Assembly: GCA_018067325.1 (NCBI GenBank)
Contig: JAGPUU010000327.1
Coordinates: forward strand, 1 to 9,443
Reading direction: 5' to 3'
Source: Amphritea sp.
Lineage (GTDB): Bacteria; Pseudomonadota; Gammaproteobacteria; Pseudomonadales; Balneatricaceae
DNA length: 9,443 nucleotides
The position numbers and the translations under genes were made by a program. The notes beneath the pieces were generated by a model. The model was not told the origin of the DNA. It saw nothing but the letters and a program-made list of their open reading frames with translations, and made no database searches. Shown here piece after piece: positions 1 through 7,318 of the stretch (its first letter is position 1; the number at the start of each line of letters is the position of its first letter).

Positions 1-54
1 ACTCTGCGGGTAATCTGCAAAGTTGAACCACGACACAAGCAGCGCCAGGGTTAA
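1..54 (+). CDS. rpmJ: 50S ribosomal protein L36, 3' end only
   Basis: The first 17 codons of the window read TLRVICKVEPRHKQRQG and then stop at TAA (52-54). This is the C-terminal half of the bacterial L36 protein of about 37-38 residues, with the typical VIC...PRHKQRQG ending. The cysteine and histidine visible here belong to the family's zinc-binding set; the earlier cysteines lie outside the window. L36 is a small protein of the large ribosomal subunit. In gammaproteobacteria rpmJ is the last gene of the spc operon, directly before the alpha operon, and the same order is seen here. The 5' end is cut by the window edge. Confidence 0.93.
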   Translation, partial: TLRVICKVEPRHKQRQG

Positions 55-72
55 TTAACGCCTGGTCTGGGG

Positions 73-130
73 TGGAAGGTAAGAGTCCTTGATTTATTTT
101 TGATCAAGGTGTAGAATCTCGCGCCTTCCA
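73..130. repeat. Nested inverted repeats around the alpha-operon promoter
   Basis: An outer pair, TGGAAGG (73-79) and CCTTCCA (124-130), encloses an inner pair, CCTTGAT (87-93) and ATCAAGG (103-109). The inner pair overlaps the -35 element and the spacer of the promoter at 89-117. The right outer arm falls at the predicted start of the alpha mRNA. In a read-through transcript from rpmJ the two pairs could form one interrupted hairpin. No T-run follows, so this is not an ordinary terminator. The pairing is seen in the sequence; any role is inference. Confidence 0.5.
89..117 (+). promoter_or_regulatory. Sigma-70 promoter of the alpha operon
   Basis: The -35 element TTGATT (89-94) matches the consensus at 4 of 6 bases. 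The -10 element TAGAAT (112-117) matches at 5 of 6. The spacer is exactly 17 bp. Transcription would start near 124, about 74 bases before rpsM. E. coli also has a promoter (P-alpha) between rpmJ and rpsM. Confidence 0.8.
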
Positions 131-245
131 TTAATAGAAGAATTTGCAGTACCTGTGAAAAACACAGGCTACATGCTAATAAGTTGGAGTAAATTGAATG
201 GCCCGTATAGCTGGCGTCAATATTCCTGACAATAAGCATGCGGTA
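124..245 (+). promoter_or_regulatory. Alpha-operon leader, probable S4 autoregulatory site
   Basis: A clear hairpin lies before rpsM. CCTGTG (152-157) pairs with CACAGG (163-168) around an A5 loop, and GCA-GTA (146-151) extends it by pairing with TAC-TGC (170-172 and 174-176), leaving single bulged bases C169 and A173. TTCCA (126-130), at the 5' end of the mRNA, can pair with TGGAG (185-189), which is the rpsM Shine-Dalgarno. The early rpsM codons keep the stretch ATAAGCATGC (232-241), also present in E. coli; GCATG there could compete for CATGC at 172-176. In E. coli S4 binds a pseudoknot in this position and represses translation of the operon. The sequence is compatible with such a site, but the exact fold here is inferred. 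Confidence 0.62.
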
Positions 246-554
246 ATTTCATTGACTTACATCTTCGGAATTGGCCGCACTACAGCGAAAGATCTCTGCG
301 CTGCTTGTGGGATTACAGAATCCACTAAAATTGCAGAATTGTCAGAGAGTCAACTGGATAACGTACGTGGCGAAGTTGCCAAGTTAACAGTTGAGGGTGA
401 TCTTCGCCGTGAAGTATCCATGAACATCAAGCGCTTGATGGATCTGGGCTGTTATCGTGGTCTGCGGCATCGCCGTAGTTTACCTCTTCGAGGTCAGCGC
501 ACTAAGACTAATGCGCGTACCCGTAAAGGTCCACGAAAGCCAATCCGTAAGTAA
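198..554 (+). CDS. rpsM: 30S ribosomal protein S13
   Basis: The product has 118 residues, the normal S13 length. It opens [16 protein letters not shown] and carries the family signature [16 protein letters not shown] (residues 87-102), followed by a basic tail ending GPRKPIRK. S13 sits in the head of the small subunit, contacts the large subunit through bridges to 23S rRNA and L5, and touches P-site tRNA with its basic tail. The ATG is preceded by GGAG (186-189) at 8 bases. It is the first gene of the alpha operon and the expected translational target of S4 repression; 24 bases separate it from rpsK. Confidence 0.98.
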   Translation: MARIAGVNIPDNKHAVISLTYIFGIGRTTAKDLCAACGITESTKIAELSESQLDNVRGEVAKLTVEGDLRREVSMNIKRLMDLGCYRGLRHRRSLPLRGQRTKTNARTRKGPRKPIRK

Positions 555-578
555 TGGTAAGCGATAGGAATTTCCAGT

Positions 579-968
579 ATGGCTAAGCCAGGTAATCGCA
601 CACGTAAAAAGGTTAAGAAGCAGGTTGTTGACGGTTTCGCTCACATCCACGCTTCATTTAACAACACGATCATTACTATTACTGATCGTCAGGGCAATAC
701 CCTGAGTTGGGCAACCGCAGGCGGCTCCGGCTTCCGTGGTTCTCGTAAGAGTACACCCTTCGCGGCACAGGTTGCTGCGGAACGTGCAGGTGTAGCTGCT
801 CAAGAGTATGGTCTAAAGAATCTAGACGTTTTTGTTAAGGGCCCAGGCCCAGGCCGTGAATCCGCAGTGCGTGCATTAAACGCTTGTGGTTACAAGGTTA
901 ACAACATCACGGACGTAACACCGATACCACACAATGGTTGTCGTCCACCGAAGAAACGTCGCGTTTAA
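579..968 (+). CDS. rpsK: 30S ribosomal protein S11
   Basis: The 129-residue product matches bacterial S11 in length and along its whole sequence. It includes the [17 protein letters not shown] segment (48-64), the KGPGPGRE turn (87-94) and the C-terminal [16 protein letters not shown]11 lies on the platform of the small subunit near the 3' end of 16S rRNA and helps shape the mRNA exit region. Asn119-Gly120 in the tail corresponds to the site known to carry isoaspartate in E. coli S11. AGGA (566-569) lies 9 bases before the ATG. The gene is followed after 18 bases by rpsD. Confidence 0.98.
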   Translation: MAKPGNRTRKKVKKQVVDGFAHIHASFNNTIITITDRQGNTLSWATAGGSGFRGSRKSTPFAAQVAAERAGVAAQEYGLKNLDVFVKGPGPGRESAVRALNACGYKVNNITDVTPIPHNGCRPPKKRRV

Positions 969-986
969 TCCGGAGACAGTAATATT

Positions 987-1607
987 ATGGCTCGTTATTT
1001 AGGACCAACATGTAAGCTGTCTCGCCGTGAAGGTACTGACCTTTTCCTGAAGAGCGGTGTTCGTGCTCTGGACAGTAAGTGTAAAGCTGAAAATGTTCCA
1101 GGTGTACATGGCGCTCGTCGTGGTCGGTTGTCTGATTACGGTTTACAGCTACGTGAGAAACAAAAAGTTCGTCGTACATACGGCGTTCTTGAAAAGCAAT
1201 TCCGCAGCTACTATAAAGAAGCTGCCCGTCGCTCTGGAGCGACCGGCACAAACCTTCTTCAGCTGCTGGAAGGGCGTTTAGACAATGTCGTCTATCGTAT
1301 GGGCTTTGGATCTACTCGTGCTGAAGCACGTCAGGTAGTTTCTCATCGTCAGATTACGGTTAATGGTCAGTCTGTAAACGTACCGTCTTTCCAAGTTAAG
1401 ACGGGTGACGTTGTTGCAGTACGTGAAAAGTCTAAGACCCAGCTGCGTATTAAACACGCACTGGAGCTGGCTTCCCAGCGTACCGCTATTGAGTGGGTAG
1501 ATGTTGATGCTGCGAAAATGGAAGGTACTTTTAAGTCCCTGCCAGAGCGTGGCGAACTGTCTGCTGACATCAATGAGCAGCTGATTGTCGAACTGTACTC
1601 TAAGTAA
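987..1607 (+). CDS. rpsD: 30S ribosomal protein S4, operon autoregulator
   Basis: The 206-residue protein is the same length as E. coli S4 and begins [20 protein letters not shown]. The N-terminal domain binds 16S rRNA during early assembly. The S4 RNA-binding domain covers roughly residues 96-160, with [20 protein letters not shown] at about 97-116, and the protein ends [16 protein letters not shown]. Cysteines are seen only at positions 9 and 31, so the four-cysteine zinc form found in some bacteria is absent. S4 is a primary 16S rRNA binder and in E. coli also represses its own operon by binding the rpsM leader; a candidate leader structure is present at 124-245. GGAGA (972-976) lies 10 bases before the start. 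Confidence 0.98.
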   Translation: MARYLGPTCKLSRREGTDLFLKSGVRALDSKCKAENVPGVHGARRGRLSDYGLQLREKQKVRRTYGVLEKQFRSYYKEAARRSGATGTNLLQLLEGRLDNVVYRMGFGSTRAEARQVVSHRQITVNGQSVNVPSFQVKTGDVVAVREKSKTQLRIKHALELASQRTAIEWVDVDAAKMEGTFKSLPERGELSADINEQLIVELYSK

Positions 1608-1634
1608 AATATTGACTTCTTAATTGGTGGAACT

Positions 1635-2639
1635 ATGCAGCGTTCAGTAAACGAGTTTCTAAGCCCACGTCATATTGACGTTCAGGAAATTAGCTCTACT
1701 CGTGCAAAAGTTACTTTAGAACCACTGGAGCGCGGTTTTGGCCATACGTTGGGCAATGCACTACGTCGTATCCTTCTCTCTTCAATGCCAGGCTGTGCCG
1801 TCACTGAAGTAGAGATCGAGGGCGTACTGCATGAGTACAGCACCATCGAAGGTGTGCAGGAGGACGTAATTGAAATCCTGCTTAACCTGAAAGGTGTTGC
1901 AGTTACTCTGCACAATGGCGACGAAGTAACCCTGACTCTGTCTAAGAGCGAAGCTGGTCCTGTTACGGCTGCTGATATTCAGCTGAACCAGGATGTAGAA
2001 ATCGCTAACCCAGAGCATGTCATCGCTCATTTGAGTGAAGGTGCAAACCTTAACATGCAACTGAAGATCGTTCGTGGTCGTGGCTATGTGCCAGCAGATA
2101 CGCGCGTTTCTGAAGAAGACGAGTCTCGGACTATCGGTCGCTTGATGCTTGATGCTACTTACAGCCCAGTTCGTCTGGTGTCTTATGTAGTGGAAAGCGC
2201 GCGTGTAGAACAGCGTACTGACCTAGACAAGCTGGTTATAGACATTGAATCCAATGGTACTATCGACCCAGAAGAATGCATTCGTCGTGCTGCTACTATT
2301 TTGCAGCAGCAACTGGCTGTATTCGTAGATCTGGAAGGTGGTAAGGATCAGGTTAACGATGAGCCGGAAGAGCCAGAGATCGATCCGATCCTGCTTCGTC
2401 CGGTAGATGATCTGGAGCTGACTGTACGTTCCGCCAACTGTCTGAAGGCAGAGCAGATCTACTATATCGGTGACCTGATTCAGCGTACCGAAGTAGAACT
2501 GCTTAAGACTCCGAACTTGGGTAAGAAATCGCTGACCGAGATCAAGGACGTACTTGCGTCCAAAGGTCTGTCGCTGGGTATGCGCCTTGAAAATTGGCCA
2601 CCAGCGAGCATCAGAAACGACGATAAAGTCGCTTCCTGA
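1635..2639 (+). CDS. rpoA: DNA-directed RNA polymerase alpha subunit
   Basis: The product has 334 residues against 329 in E. coli. The N-terminal domain (about 1-235) dimerises and nucleates RNA polymerase assembly; it contains [20 protein letters not shown] (31-50) with Arg45. An acidic linker (about 236-250) leads to the C-terminal domain, which binds UP elements and activators. The known DNA-contact residues of that domain are all present at E. coli numbering: Arg265, Asn268, Cys269, Gly296, Lys298, Ser299 and Glu302. The tail after WPPASI is RNDDKVAS, slightly longer than in E. coli. The purine-rich GGTGGA (1626-1631) lies only 3 bases from the ATG, but the start is fixed by alignment to the family N-terminus. 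rplQ follows after 40 bases. Confidence 0.98.
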   Translation: MQRSVNEFLSPRHIDVQEISSTRAKVTLEPLERGFGHTLGNALRRILLSSMPGCAVTEVEIEGVLHEYSTIEGVQEDVIEILLNLKGVAVTLHNGDEVTLTLSKSEAGPVTAADIQLNQDVEIANPEHVIAHLSEGANLNMQLKIVRGRGYVPADTRVSEEDESRTIGRLMLDATYSPVRLVSYVVESARVEQRTDLDKLVIDIESNGTIDPEECIRRAATILQQQLAVFVDLEGGKDQVNDEPEEPEIDPILLRPVDDLELTVRSANCLKAEQIYYIGDLIQRTEVELLKTPNLGKKSLTEIKDVLASKGLSLGMRLENWPPASIRNDDKVAS

Positions 2640-2679
2640 TCCGCGGTTTTAAACCTAACAGTTTGGCAAGGATAAATAG

Positions 2680-3072
2680 ATGCGTCATCGTAAATCAGGT
2701 CGTCACTTTAATCGTACAAGTGCGCACCGTAAAGCAATGTTCAAGAATATGGCTGTAAGCCTGTTCGAACATGAGCTCATCAGAACCACGCTGCCTAAAG
2801 CTAAAGAGCTGCGTCGTGTTGCTGAGCCATTGATCACACTGGCAAAAGAAGACTCGGTTGCTAACCGTCGTCTGGCATTCGCCCGTACCCGCAGCAAAGA
2901 AGCTGTCGGTAAACTGTTTAACGAACTTGGTCCTCGCTACGAAGGTCGTCCAGGCGGATACATTCGCATTTTAAAATGTGGATTCCGTACTGGTGACAAA
3001 GCACCGATGGCTTACGTTGAATTAGTTGACCGTCCAGCTGACGCTGTAGCGGTAGAAGATTCTGAAGATTAA
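2680..3072 (+). CDS. rplQ: 50S ribosomal protein L17
   Basis: The 130-residue protein starts [20 protein letters not shown] and contains [20 protein letters not shown] (37-56) and [20 protein letters not shown] (92-111), both typical of bacterial L17. It ends in a short acidic tail, VEDSED. L17 lies near the peptide exit side of the large subunit. AAGGA (2668-2672) precedes the ATG. It is the last gene of the alpha operon, and a strong terminator starts 18 bases after the stop codon. Confidence 0.98.
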   Translation: MRHRKSGRHFNRTSAHRKAMFKNMAVSLFEHELIRTTLPKAKELRRVAEPLITLAKEDSVANRRLAFARTRSKEAVGKLFNELGPRYEGRPGGYIRILKCGFRTGDKAPMAYVELVDRPADAVAVEDSED

Positions 3073-3090
3073 ACCCTTCGATTCTCAATA

Positions 3091-3118
3091 AAAACCCGGC
3101 TTATGCCGGGTTTTTTTT
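3091..3118 (+). terminator. Intrinsic terminator of the alpha operon
   Basis: AAAACCCGGC (3091-3100) pairs perfectly with GCCGGGTTTT (3105-3114) around a TTAT loop. The T-run continues to eight Ts at 3118. This closes the operon directly after rplQ. Confidence 0.95.
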
Positions 3119-3340
3119 CGCCTAAAAAATTCCAGACTGCCACTGCGGCGCTTGCTAGACTGGCAGCTGTGCTTCCTGCTCTTCGCTAGGGTGGGCGTGA
3201 AATATCAGCCTGCAAGCTCTTATGGTTCTTCTAACAACTAGCAAGCGGCGGTCTGACTACTTCTTTGCGCTTATACGGTAAAGCAGCATTCTAGCGACTT
3301 TCGTGCCATGGGGAATTACCCACTTTGGTGTATCTGTATG
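3119..3340 (+). other. Gene-free stretch with no recognised coding content
   Basis: No convincing gene lies between the rplQ terminator and the promoter of the next gene. The longest short frames are a GTG-started frame at 3197-3241 (14 codons) and an ATG-started frame from 3222 (19 codons). Neither has a good ribosome-binding site or a recognisable product. The stretch does hold long-range complementary segments and four CTAG tetranucleotides (3156, 3186, 3238, 3291), described separately. No tRNA, rRNA or known regulatory RNA was recognised. Confidence 0.6.
3133..3255. repeat. Long-range inverted repeat, possible structured RNA
   Basis: CGCTTGCTAG (3149-3158) is perfectly complementary to CTAGCAAGCG (3238-3247). 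Immediately outside on the right, GCGGTCTG (3248-3255) pairs with CAGACTGC (3133-3140), including one U-G pair if RNA. Together this gives 18 pairs interrupted only by an 8-base one-sided bulge (3141-3148), closing a 79-base interior. A second complementary pair, TCGCTAG (3183-3189) with CTAGCGA (3291-3297), crosses the first and would form a pseudoknot or an alternative fold. Whether it is transcribed is unknown; no clear promoter was found just upstream. Confidence 0.5.
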
Positions 3341-3368
3341 CAGACACAAGAATAAATCACAGTATAAT
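3341..3368 (+). promoter_or_regulatory. Probable promoter of the 62-residue gene
   Basis: The -10 element is a perfect TATAAT (3363-3368). CAGACA (3341-3346) matches the -35 consensus at 4 of 6 bases, with a 16 bp spacer. Transcription would start near 3375, giving a leader of about 29 bases. The -35 overlaps a small dyad, TCTG-TATG-CAGA (3333-3344), flanked by GTG (3328-3330) and CAC (3345-3347), which could be an operator. Confidence 0.62.
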
Positions 3369-3403
3369 TCGCGCTCACGTAATTTTGTTTTGGAAGTACA
3401 AAG

Positions 3404-3592
3404 ATGGGGCTTATTAGCTGCGATATTTGCAAGGTAGTGCTAAGGGATCAGCCAATTTCAGTACCGACAGGATATGTTCAAAGAAATCAAAACTTCAACG
3501 AAACGATCTATACCTGCAGAGGTTGTAGCGTAGACGTGCGGCTTACTTCAGTTCCACATCAATGGAGTTTTGTCGTGCCACACAACCAATAA
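3404..3592 (+). CDS. Small double-CxxC protein of unknown function
   Basis: This 62-residue protein is not recognised. It has two CxxC pairs, Cys6-Asp-Ile-Cys9 and Cys38-Arg-Gly-Cys41, 28 residues apart, the usual arrangement for a single zinc ribbon. No signal peptide or membrane segment is visible, so it is probably cytosolic. The case that it is a real gene is good: a perfect TATAAT promoter lies upstream, GGAAG (3392-3396) sits 7 bases before the ATG, and a strong terminator begins at the stop codon. It is therefore a single-gene transcription unit, convergent with uvrA. Zinc binding is inferred from the cysteines alone. A regulatory, chaperone or nucleic-acid-binding role is possible, but nothing in the sequence decides between them. 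Confidence 0.72.
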   Translation: MGLISCDICKVVLRDQPISVPTGYVQRNQNFNETIYTCRGCSVDVRLTSVPHQWSFVVPHNQ

Positions 3593-3627
3593 AAAAGGCT
3601 GGTGCACGAAGCACCAGCCTTTCTAGT
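3591..3627. terminator. Bidirectional terminator between the small gene and uvrA
   Basis: AAAGGCTGGTGC (3594-3605) and GCACCAGCCTTT (3611-3622) form a perfect 12 bp stem with loop ACGAA. Read on the minus strand the stem is followed by TTTTTT, making an excellent terminator for uvrA, which ends at 3658. Read on the plus strand it is followed by TTTCTAGTTTTT and serves the 62-residue gene, whose stop codon overlaps its start. Confidence 0.93.
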
Positions 3628-3657
3628 TTTTGAGCTTCTCGAGTCACTTCATTGCTT

Positions 3658-6513
3658 TTATTCCGCGAAGTGACGTTCGAGCTGCTTCTTGGCCTTTTCT
3701 AACATTGGCTTCAAGAATTCCCCGGTATAAGAACCCTTTATCTCTGCAACTGTTTCTGGTGTTCCGGTGGCGATAATTTCACCCCCTCGGACGCCGCCTT
3801 CGGGGCCGAGATCGATAATCCAGTCGGCGGTTTTAATCACATCAAGATTATGCTCGATGACGACAATAGTGTTGCCGTGGTCGCGCAGACGGTAGAGTAC
3901 GTTTAGCAATTGCTGAATATCGTAGAAGTGCAGGCCGGTAGTTGGCTCATCGAGAATATACAGCGTCTTGCCGGTATCTCGCTTACTTAGTTCTTTTGCC
4001 AGCTTCACCCGTTGTGCCTCACCACCGGAGAGGGTGGTGGCGGCTTGCCCGAGACGAATATAGGACAGACCGACATCGATCAGTGTTTGTAAGCGGCGGG
4101 AGAGGGCAGGGATAGCTTCAAAGAACTCGCGGCCATCTTCGACGGTCATCGCCAGCACATCGTGGATGCTCTTGCCTTTATATTTAACTTCCAGAGTTTC
4201 GCGGTTATAGCGCTTGCCCTTACACACATCGCAGGGCACGTAGATATCCGGTAGGAAGTGCATCTCTACCTTAATGACGCCATCACCCTGACAGGCTTCA
4301 CAGCGTCCGCCTTTGACGTTAAAGCTGAAGCGTCCTGGCTTATAACCCCGGGAACGGGCTTCCTGAGTGCCGGCAAAGAGTTCTCGTATCGGTGTAAAAA
4401 TACCCGTATAAGTTGCAGGGTTGGATCTTGGGGTACGGCCGATAGGGCTCTGATCGATATCGATCACCTTATCTAACTGGTCCATCCCTTTTAGTTCTTT
4501 GTAAGGCGCTGGAGTTAGAGTGGTGGCGTTGTTTAATTCGGTGGCCGCAATCGGATACAGAGTACTGTTGATCAGTGTTGATTTGCCGGAGCCGGATACG
4601 CCGGTTACACAGGTAAGTAGTCCTAGAGGGATGTCTAGATCTACATCATTGAGGTTGTTTCCCGATGCGCCATGCAGCTGTAACCAACGTCCATCTGGCT
4701 GATGACGTGTGGTCGGGATTTCAATTCTGCGGCGGCCTGATAGATAGTCGGCGGTGATTGAATCTTTGGATGCCATCAACTGCGCAGGGGTACCCTGGGC
4801 AATAATTTCACCGCCATGAACACCTGCACCGGGGCCAACATCAATAACATAGTCGGCCAAGCGAATTGCATCTTCATCGTGTTCGACCACTATCACGGTA
4901 TTACCCAGGTCGCGCAGATGGATCAGGGTTTTTAGCAGGCGGTCATTGTCCCGCTGGTGTAGCCCGATAGAGGGTTCATCAAGGATGTACATAACGCCGA
5001 CCAAGCCAGCGCCGATCTGGCTAGCTAATCGAATCCGCTGGGCCTCGCCGCCGGAGAGTGTCTCGGCGCTCCGTTCTAGCGACAGGTAATCCAGTCCGAC
5101 ATTGACCAGGAACTCCAACCGTAGGCGGATCTCCTTAAGAATCTTGTCGGCAATCTCGCCCTGTTTACCGGTTAGTTTCAGGTTATCAAAGTAGTCACAG
5201 CTATCACCGATGGAGAGTTTGACAATCTCCGGCAGGGTCTGTTCATCAATATATACATGTCGCGCATCCCGACGCAGACGACTACCGTCACAGCCAGGAC
5301 ATTCTTGCATATTGATGTACTTTGACAGGTCCTCACGGACCATGTCGGATTCGGTTTCCCGATAGCGTCGGGATAGGTTGTTCAGTACGCCTTCAAAGGG
5401 ATGAGATTTACTGATGACATCACCGCGGTCATTGAGGTAACGAAAAGCGATATCCTCTTTACCGCTGCCCTCAAGAATCATCTTCTGCTGCTTGTCATTA
5501 AGCTCTTTGAAAGGGGTGTCCATGTTAAAACCGTAATGTTCGGATACGGCTTTGAGCTGTTGGAAGTAATACAGTGCCCGGCGGTCCCAGCCGCGAATGG
5601 CGCCTTCAGACAGGGTCAGGCTAGCGTCACTGACAACTTTACTCGGGTCAAAGAACTGTTTTACACCCAGGCCGTCACAGGATGAACAAGCCCCATGGGG
5701 GTTGTTGAACGAGAACATCCTGGGTTCCAGTTCCTGAATACTATGGCCACATTTAGGACAGGCAAAGCGGGCAGAGAATACTAACTCCTCACCGTCGTTA
5801 TCCATATAGCTGATAGTGGCAATGCCATCGGTCATGTTTAGGGCGGTTTCAAAGGATTCCGCTAGTCGGATTTGGAGGTCATCACGTACTTTGAAGCGGT
5901 CAACCACCGCCTCAATATTGTGCTTTTTGTTCTTATCCAGTTCTGGAATGCTATCAATATCACAGACGATTCCGTTTACGCGGGCACGGACAAAACCCTG
6001 AGACTGCAGTTCATGGATAGTATGTAAGTGCTCACCTTTGCGGCCCTGGATAACCGGAGCCAGCAACATCAATTTAGTACCTTCAGGGAGTGCCAGTACC
6101 TGGTCAACCATCTGGCTTACGGTCTGTGCGGCCAGCGGAAGATCGTGATCTGGGCAGCGGGGTTCACCTGCCCGGGCAAACAATAGACGGAGATAATCAT
6201 ATATCTCAGTAATGGTGCCGACGGTAGAGCGGGGGTTGTGTGATGTTGATTTCTGTTCAATCGAGATCGCTGGAGACAGACCTTCAATATGGTCAACATC
6301 GGGTTTTTCCATCATCGACAGAAACTGGCGGGCATAGGTTGAGAGGGATTCGACATAACGTCGCTGCCCTTCAGCATAGAGAGTATCGAACGCCAGTGAG
6401 GATTTACCGGAGCCGGACAAGCCTGTAATAACCACCAGTTTATCCCTTGGGATATCCAGGTCGATATTTTTTAGGTTGTGGGTTCTTGCACCCCGAACCA
6501 GTATCTTGTCCAT
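3658..6513 (-). CDS. uvrA: Excinuclease ABC subunit A
   Basis: The 951-residue product (E. coli UvrA has 940) is the damage-recognition ATPase of nucleotide excision repair; it loads UvrB onto damaged DNA in the cytoplasm. It has two ABC ATPase modules. The first shows Walker A GLSGSGKS (31-38), signature LSGGEAQR (486-493) and Walker B ILDEP (510-514). The second shows GVSGSGKST (638-646), LSGGEAQR (828-835) and ILDEP (853-857). Cysteine pairs are intact at 252/255 with 276/279, at 405/408, and at 738/741 with 761/764; the last group is the C-terminal zinc module needed for DNA binding. The start ATG (6511-6513) has only a modest GGAAA 4 bases upstream but matches the family N-terminus [15 protein letters not shown]. 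It is transcribed away from ssb and ends at a strong terminator. No key residue is missing. Confidence 0.98.
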   Translation of the reverse strand: MDKILVRGARTHNLKNIDLDIPRDKLVVITGLSGSGKSSLAFDTLYAEGQRRYVESLSTYARQFLSMMEKPDVDHIEGLSPAISIEQKSTSHNPRSTVGTITEIYDYLRLLFARAGEPRCPDHDLPLAAQTVSQMVDQVLALPEGTKLMLLAPVIQGRKGEHLHTIHELQSQGFVRARVNGIVCDIDSIPELDKNKKHNIEAVVDRFKVRDDLQIRLAESFETALNMTDGIATISYMDNDGEELVFSARFACPKCGHSIQELEPRMFSFNNPHGACSSCDGLGVKQFFDPSKVVSDASLTLSEGAIRGWDRRALYYFQQLKAVSEHYGFNMDTPFKELNDKQQKMILEGSGKEDIAFRYLNDRGDVISKSHPFEGVLNNLSRRYRETESDMVREDLSKYINMQECPGCDGSRLRRDARHVYIDEQTLPEIVKLSIGDSCDYFDNLKLTGKQGEIADKILKEIRLRLEFLVNVGLDYLSLERSAETLSGGEAQRIRLASQIGAGLVGVMYILDEPSIGLHQRDNDRLLKTLIHLRDLGNTVIVVEHDEDAIRLADYVIDVGPGAGVHGGEIIAQGTPAQLMASKDSITADYLSGRRRIEIPTTRHQPDGRWLQLHGASGNNLNDVDLDIPLGLLTCVTGVSGSGKSTLINSTLYPIAATELNNATTLTPAPYKELKGMDQLDKVIDIDQSPIGRTPRSNPATYTGIFTPIRELFAGTQEARSRGYKPGRFSFNVKGGRCEACQGDGVIKVEMHFLPDIYVPCDVCKGKRYNRETLEVKYKGKSIHDVLAMTVEDGREFFEAIPALSRRLQTLIDVGLSYIRLGQAATTLSGGEAQRVKLAKELSKRDTGKTLYILDEPTTGLHFYDIQQLLNVLYRLRDHGNTIVVIEHNLDVIKTADWIIDLGPEGGVRGGEIIATGTPETVAEIKGSYTGEFLKPMLEKAKKQLERHFAE

Positions 6514-6543
6514 GCGGTTTCCGTATCTGAAGTAAAGGGGTCA

Positions 6544-6570
6544 AGTATAAAGAGTTATGCGCGCCGCCAA
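6544..6570 (-). promoter_or_regulatory. Candidate uvrA promoter
   Basis: On the minus strand TTGGCG (6565-6570) and TATACT (6544-6549, 5 of 6 consensus matches) could be the -35 and -10 elements. The spacer is only 15 bp, which is short. Transcription would begin about 24 bases before uvrA. No better candidate was found in this gap. Confidence 0.4.
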
Positions 6571-6588
6571 CACCTGATCTGAAGATAT

Positions 6589-6617
6589 TTTACGCTGTCA
6601 GCCGTAATATTTATGAT
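6589..6617 (+). promoter_or_regulatory. Probable ssb promoter
   Basis: TTTACG (6589-6594, 4 of 6 matches) and TATGAT (6612-6617, 5 of 6) are separated by 17 bp. Transcription would start near 6624, giving an ssb leader of about 70 bases. Confidence 0.55.
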
Positions 6618-6624
6618 ATGCTTT

Positions 6625-6656
6625 AGCGCAATGCATTCGCTGTAATAAATATGCAG
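6625..6656. promoter_or_regulatory. Palindrome and off-register SOS-box-like element before ssb
   Basis: AGCG-AATGCATT-CGCT (6625-6641) is a perfect 16 bp palindrome except for one inserted C at 6629. It sits at the predicted ssb transcription start. It overlaps by two bases CTG-N11-CAG (6640-6656), whose AT-rich centre resembles a LexA box, but the canonical gammaproteobacterial LexA site is CTG-N10-CAG, so this one is a base too long. No canonical CTG-N10-CAG was found anywhere in 6514-6694. LexA control is possible but not demonstrated. Confidence 0.35.
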
Positions 6657-6694
6657 CTACCGTCGCAAAAAGTTAAAGAGAATTGGAGAGATCA

Positions 6695-7237
6695 ATGGCA
6701 CGCGGTGTTAACAAAGTCATCCTGATTGGTAATATGGGCAATGACCCTGAAACGAAATACATGCCTAGTGGGAACGCGGTGACTAATATCACAATCGCGA
6801 CTTCTGAGTCATGGAAGGATAAGCAAACCGGTCAGCAGCAGGAACGTACTGAGTGGCACCGGGTAGTATTTTTTAATCGTCTTGCTGAGATTGCCGGTGA
6901 GTACCTGAAAAAGGGCTCAAAGGTTTATCTGGAAGGCTCTTTGCGCACACGTAAGTGGCAGGATAAGCAGGGCCAGGATCGCTACACTACCGAGATTGTC
7001 GCCAGTGAAATGCAGATGTTGGACAGTCGTGGTGAAGGTGGCGGTGGTTATCAGCAGCCTCAGTCCGGTGGTTATCAGCAAGCGCCTCAGTCTGCACCTC
7101 AGCAGAATGCGCCGCAGCAAAACTACCAACAGCCGCAACAACAGCAACCACAGCAGTCATACCAGAAGCCTCAGCAAAACGCAGCGCCACAGCCTGCACC
7201 AGGCTTGGATGATTTCGATGATGATATCCCGTTTTAA
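6695..7237 (+). CDS. ssb: Single-stranded DNA-binding protein
   Basis: The product has 180 residues and begins [19 protein letters not shown]. Residues 1 to about 110 form the OB fold that binds ssDNA as a tetramer; Trp40, Trp54 and Trp88, used in base stacking in E. coli SSB, are all present. Residues 113-170 are a long glycine- and glutamine-rich disordered linker. The last residues, DFDDDIPF, are the conserved acidic tip that recruits replication and repair partners. The ATG at 6695 is chosen because GGAGAG (6685-6690) lies 4 bases upstream. A TTG at 6683 would add four residues, but it overlaps the Shine-Dalgarno. The gene is divergent from uvrA, as in E. coli, and has its own terminator. 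Confidence 0.97.
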   Translation: MARGVNKVILIGNMGNDPETKYMPSGNAVTNITIATSESWKDKQTGQQQERTEWHRVVFFNRLAEIAGEYLKKGSKVYLEGSLRTRKWQDKQGQDRYTTEIVASEMQMLDSRGEGGGGYQQPQSGGYQQAPQSAPQQNAPQQNYQQPQQQQPQQSYQKPQQNAAPQPAPGLDDFDDDIPF

Positions 7238-7254
7238 AACGAGCTGATAATCTT

Positions 7255-7279
7255 AAACCCGCTATTTAGCGGGTTTTTT
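7255..7279 (+). terminator. Intrinsic terminator of ssb
   Basis: AAACCCGCT (7255-7263) pairs with AGCGGGTTT (7268-7276) around the loop ATTT, and the T-run extends to 7279. It lies 17 bases after the ssb stop. On the minus strand the tail after the stem is only three Ts, so it may act weakly for the converging gene at 7319-7774. Confidence 0.92.
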
Positions 7280-7318
7280 GCTTTCAGGGTGGGGGAGTAA
7301 GCTTTGCGAAGTGGAGCA

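Noticed and set aside
51..239. Minus-strand frame of 62 codons over the rpsM leader
   Set aside because: It lies over a conserved promoter and leader and the first codons of rpsM, has no recognisable product, and is best explained as chance.
985..1281. Frames of 74 and 88 codons inside rpsD on both strands
   Set aside because: They overlap a fully conserved S4 gene in other frames and have no family resemblance.
3122..3241. Short open frame reading ...VKYQPASSYGSSNN before a TAG
   Set aside because: No ATG, no good ribosome-binding site and no known product; it also overlaps the inverted-repeat arms, which better explain the sequence.
4258..4476. Plus-strand frame of 72 codons inside uvrA
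   Set aside because: It is antisense to the conserved UvrA zinc-module region; a shadow of uvrA codon use.
6683..6694. TTG start adding four residues to SSB
   Set aside because: The TTG overlaps the Shine-Dalgarno GGAGAG, and SSB proteins start at MARGVNKV, encoded from 6695.
6917..7247. Leucine-rich or serine-rich frames opposite and beside the SSB linker
   Set aside because: They result from the CAG/CAA repeat bias of the linker read in other frames.
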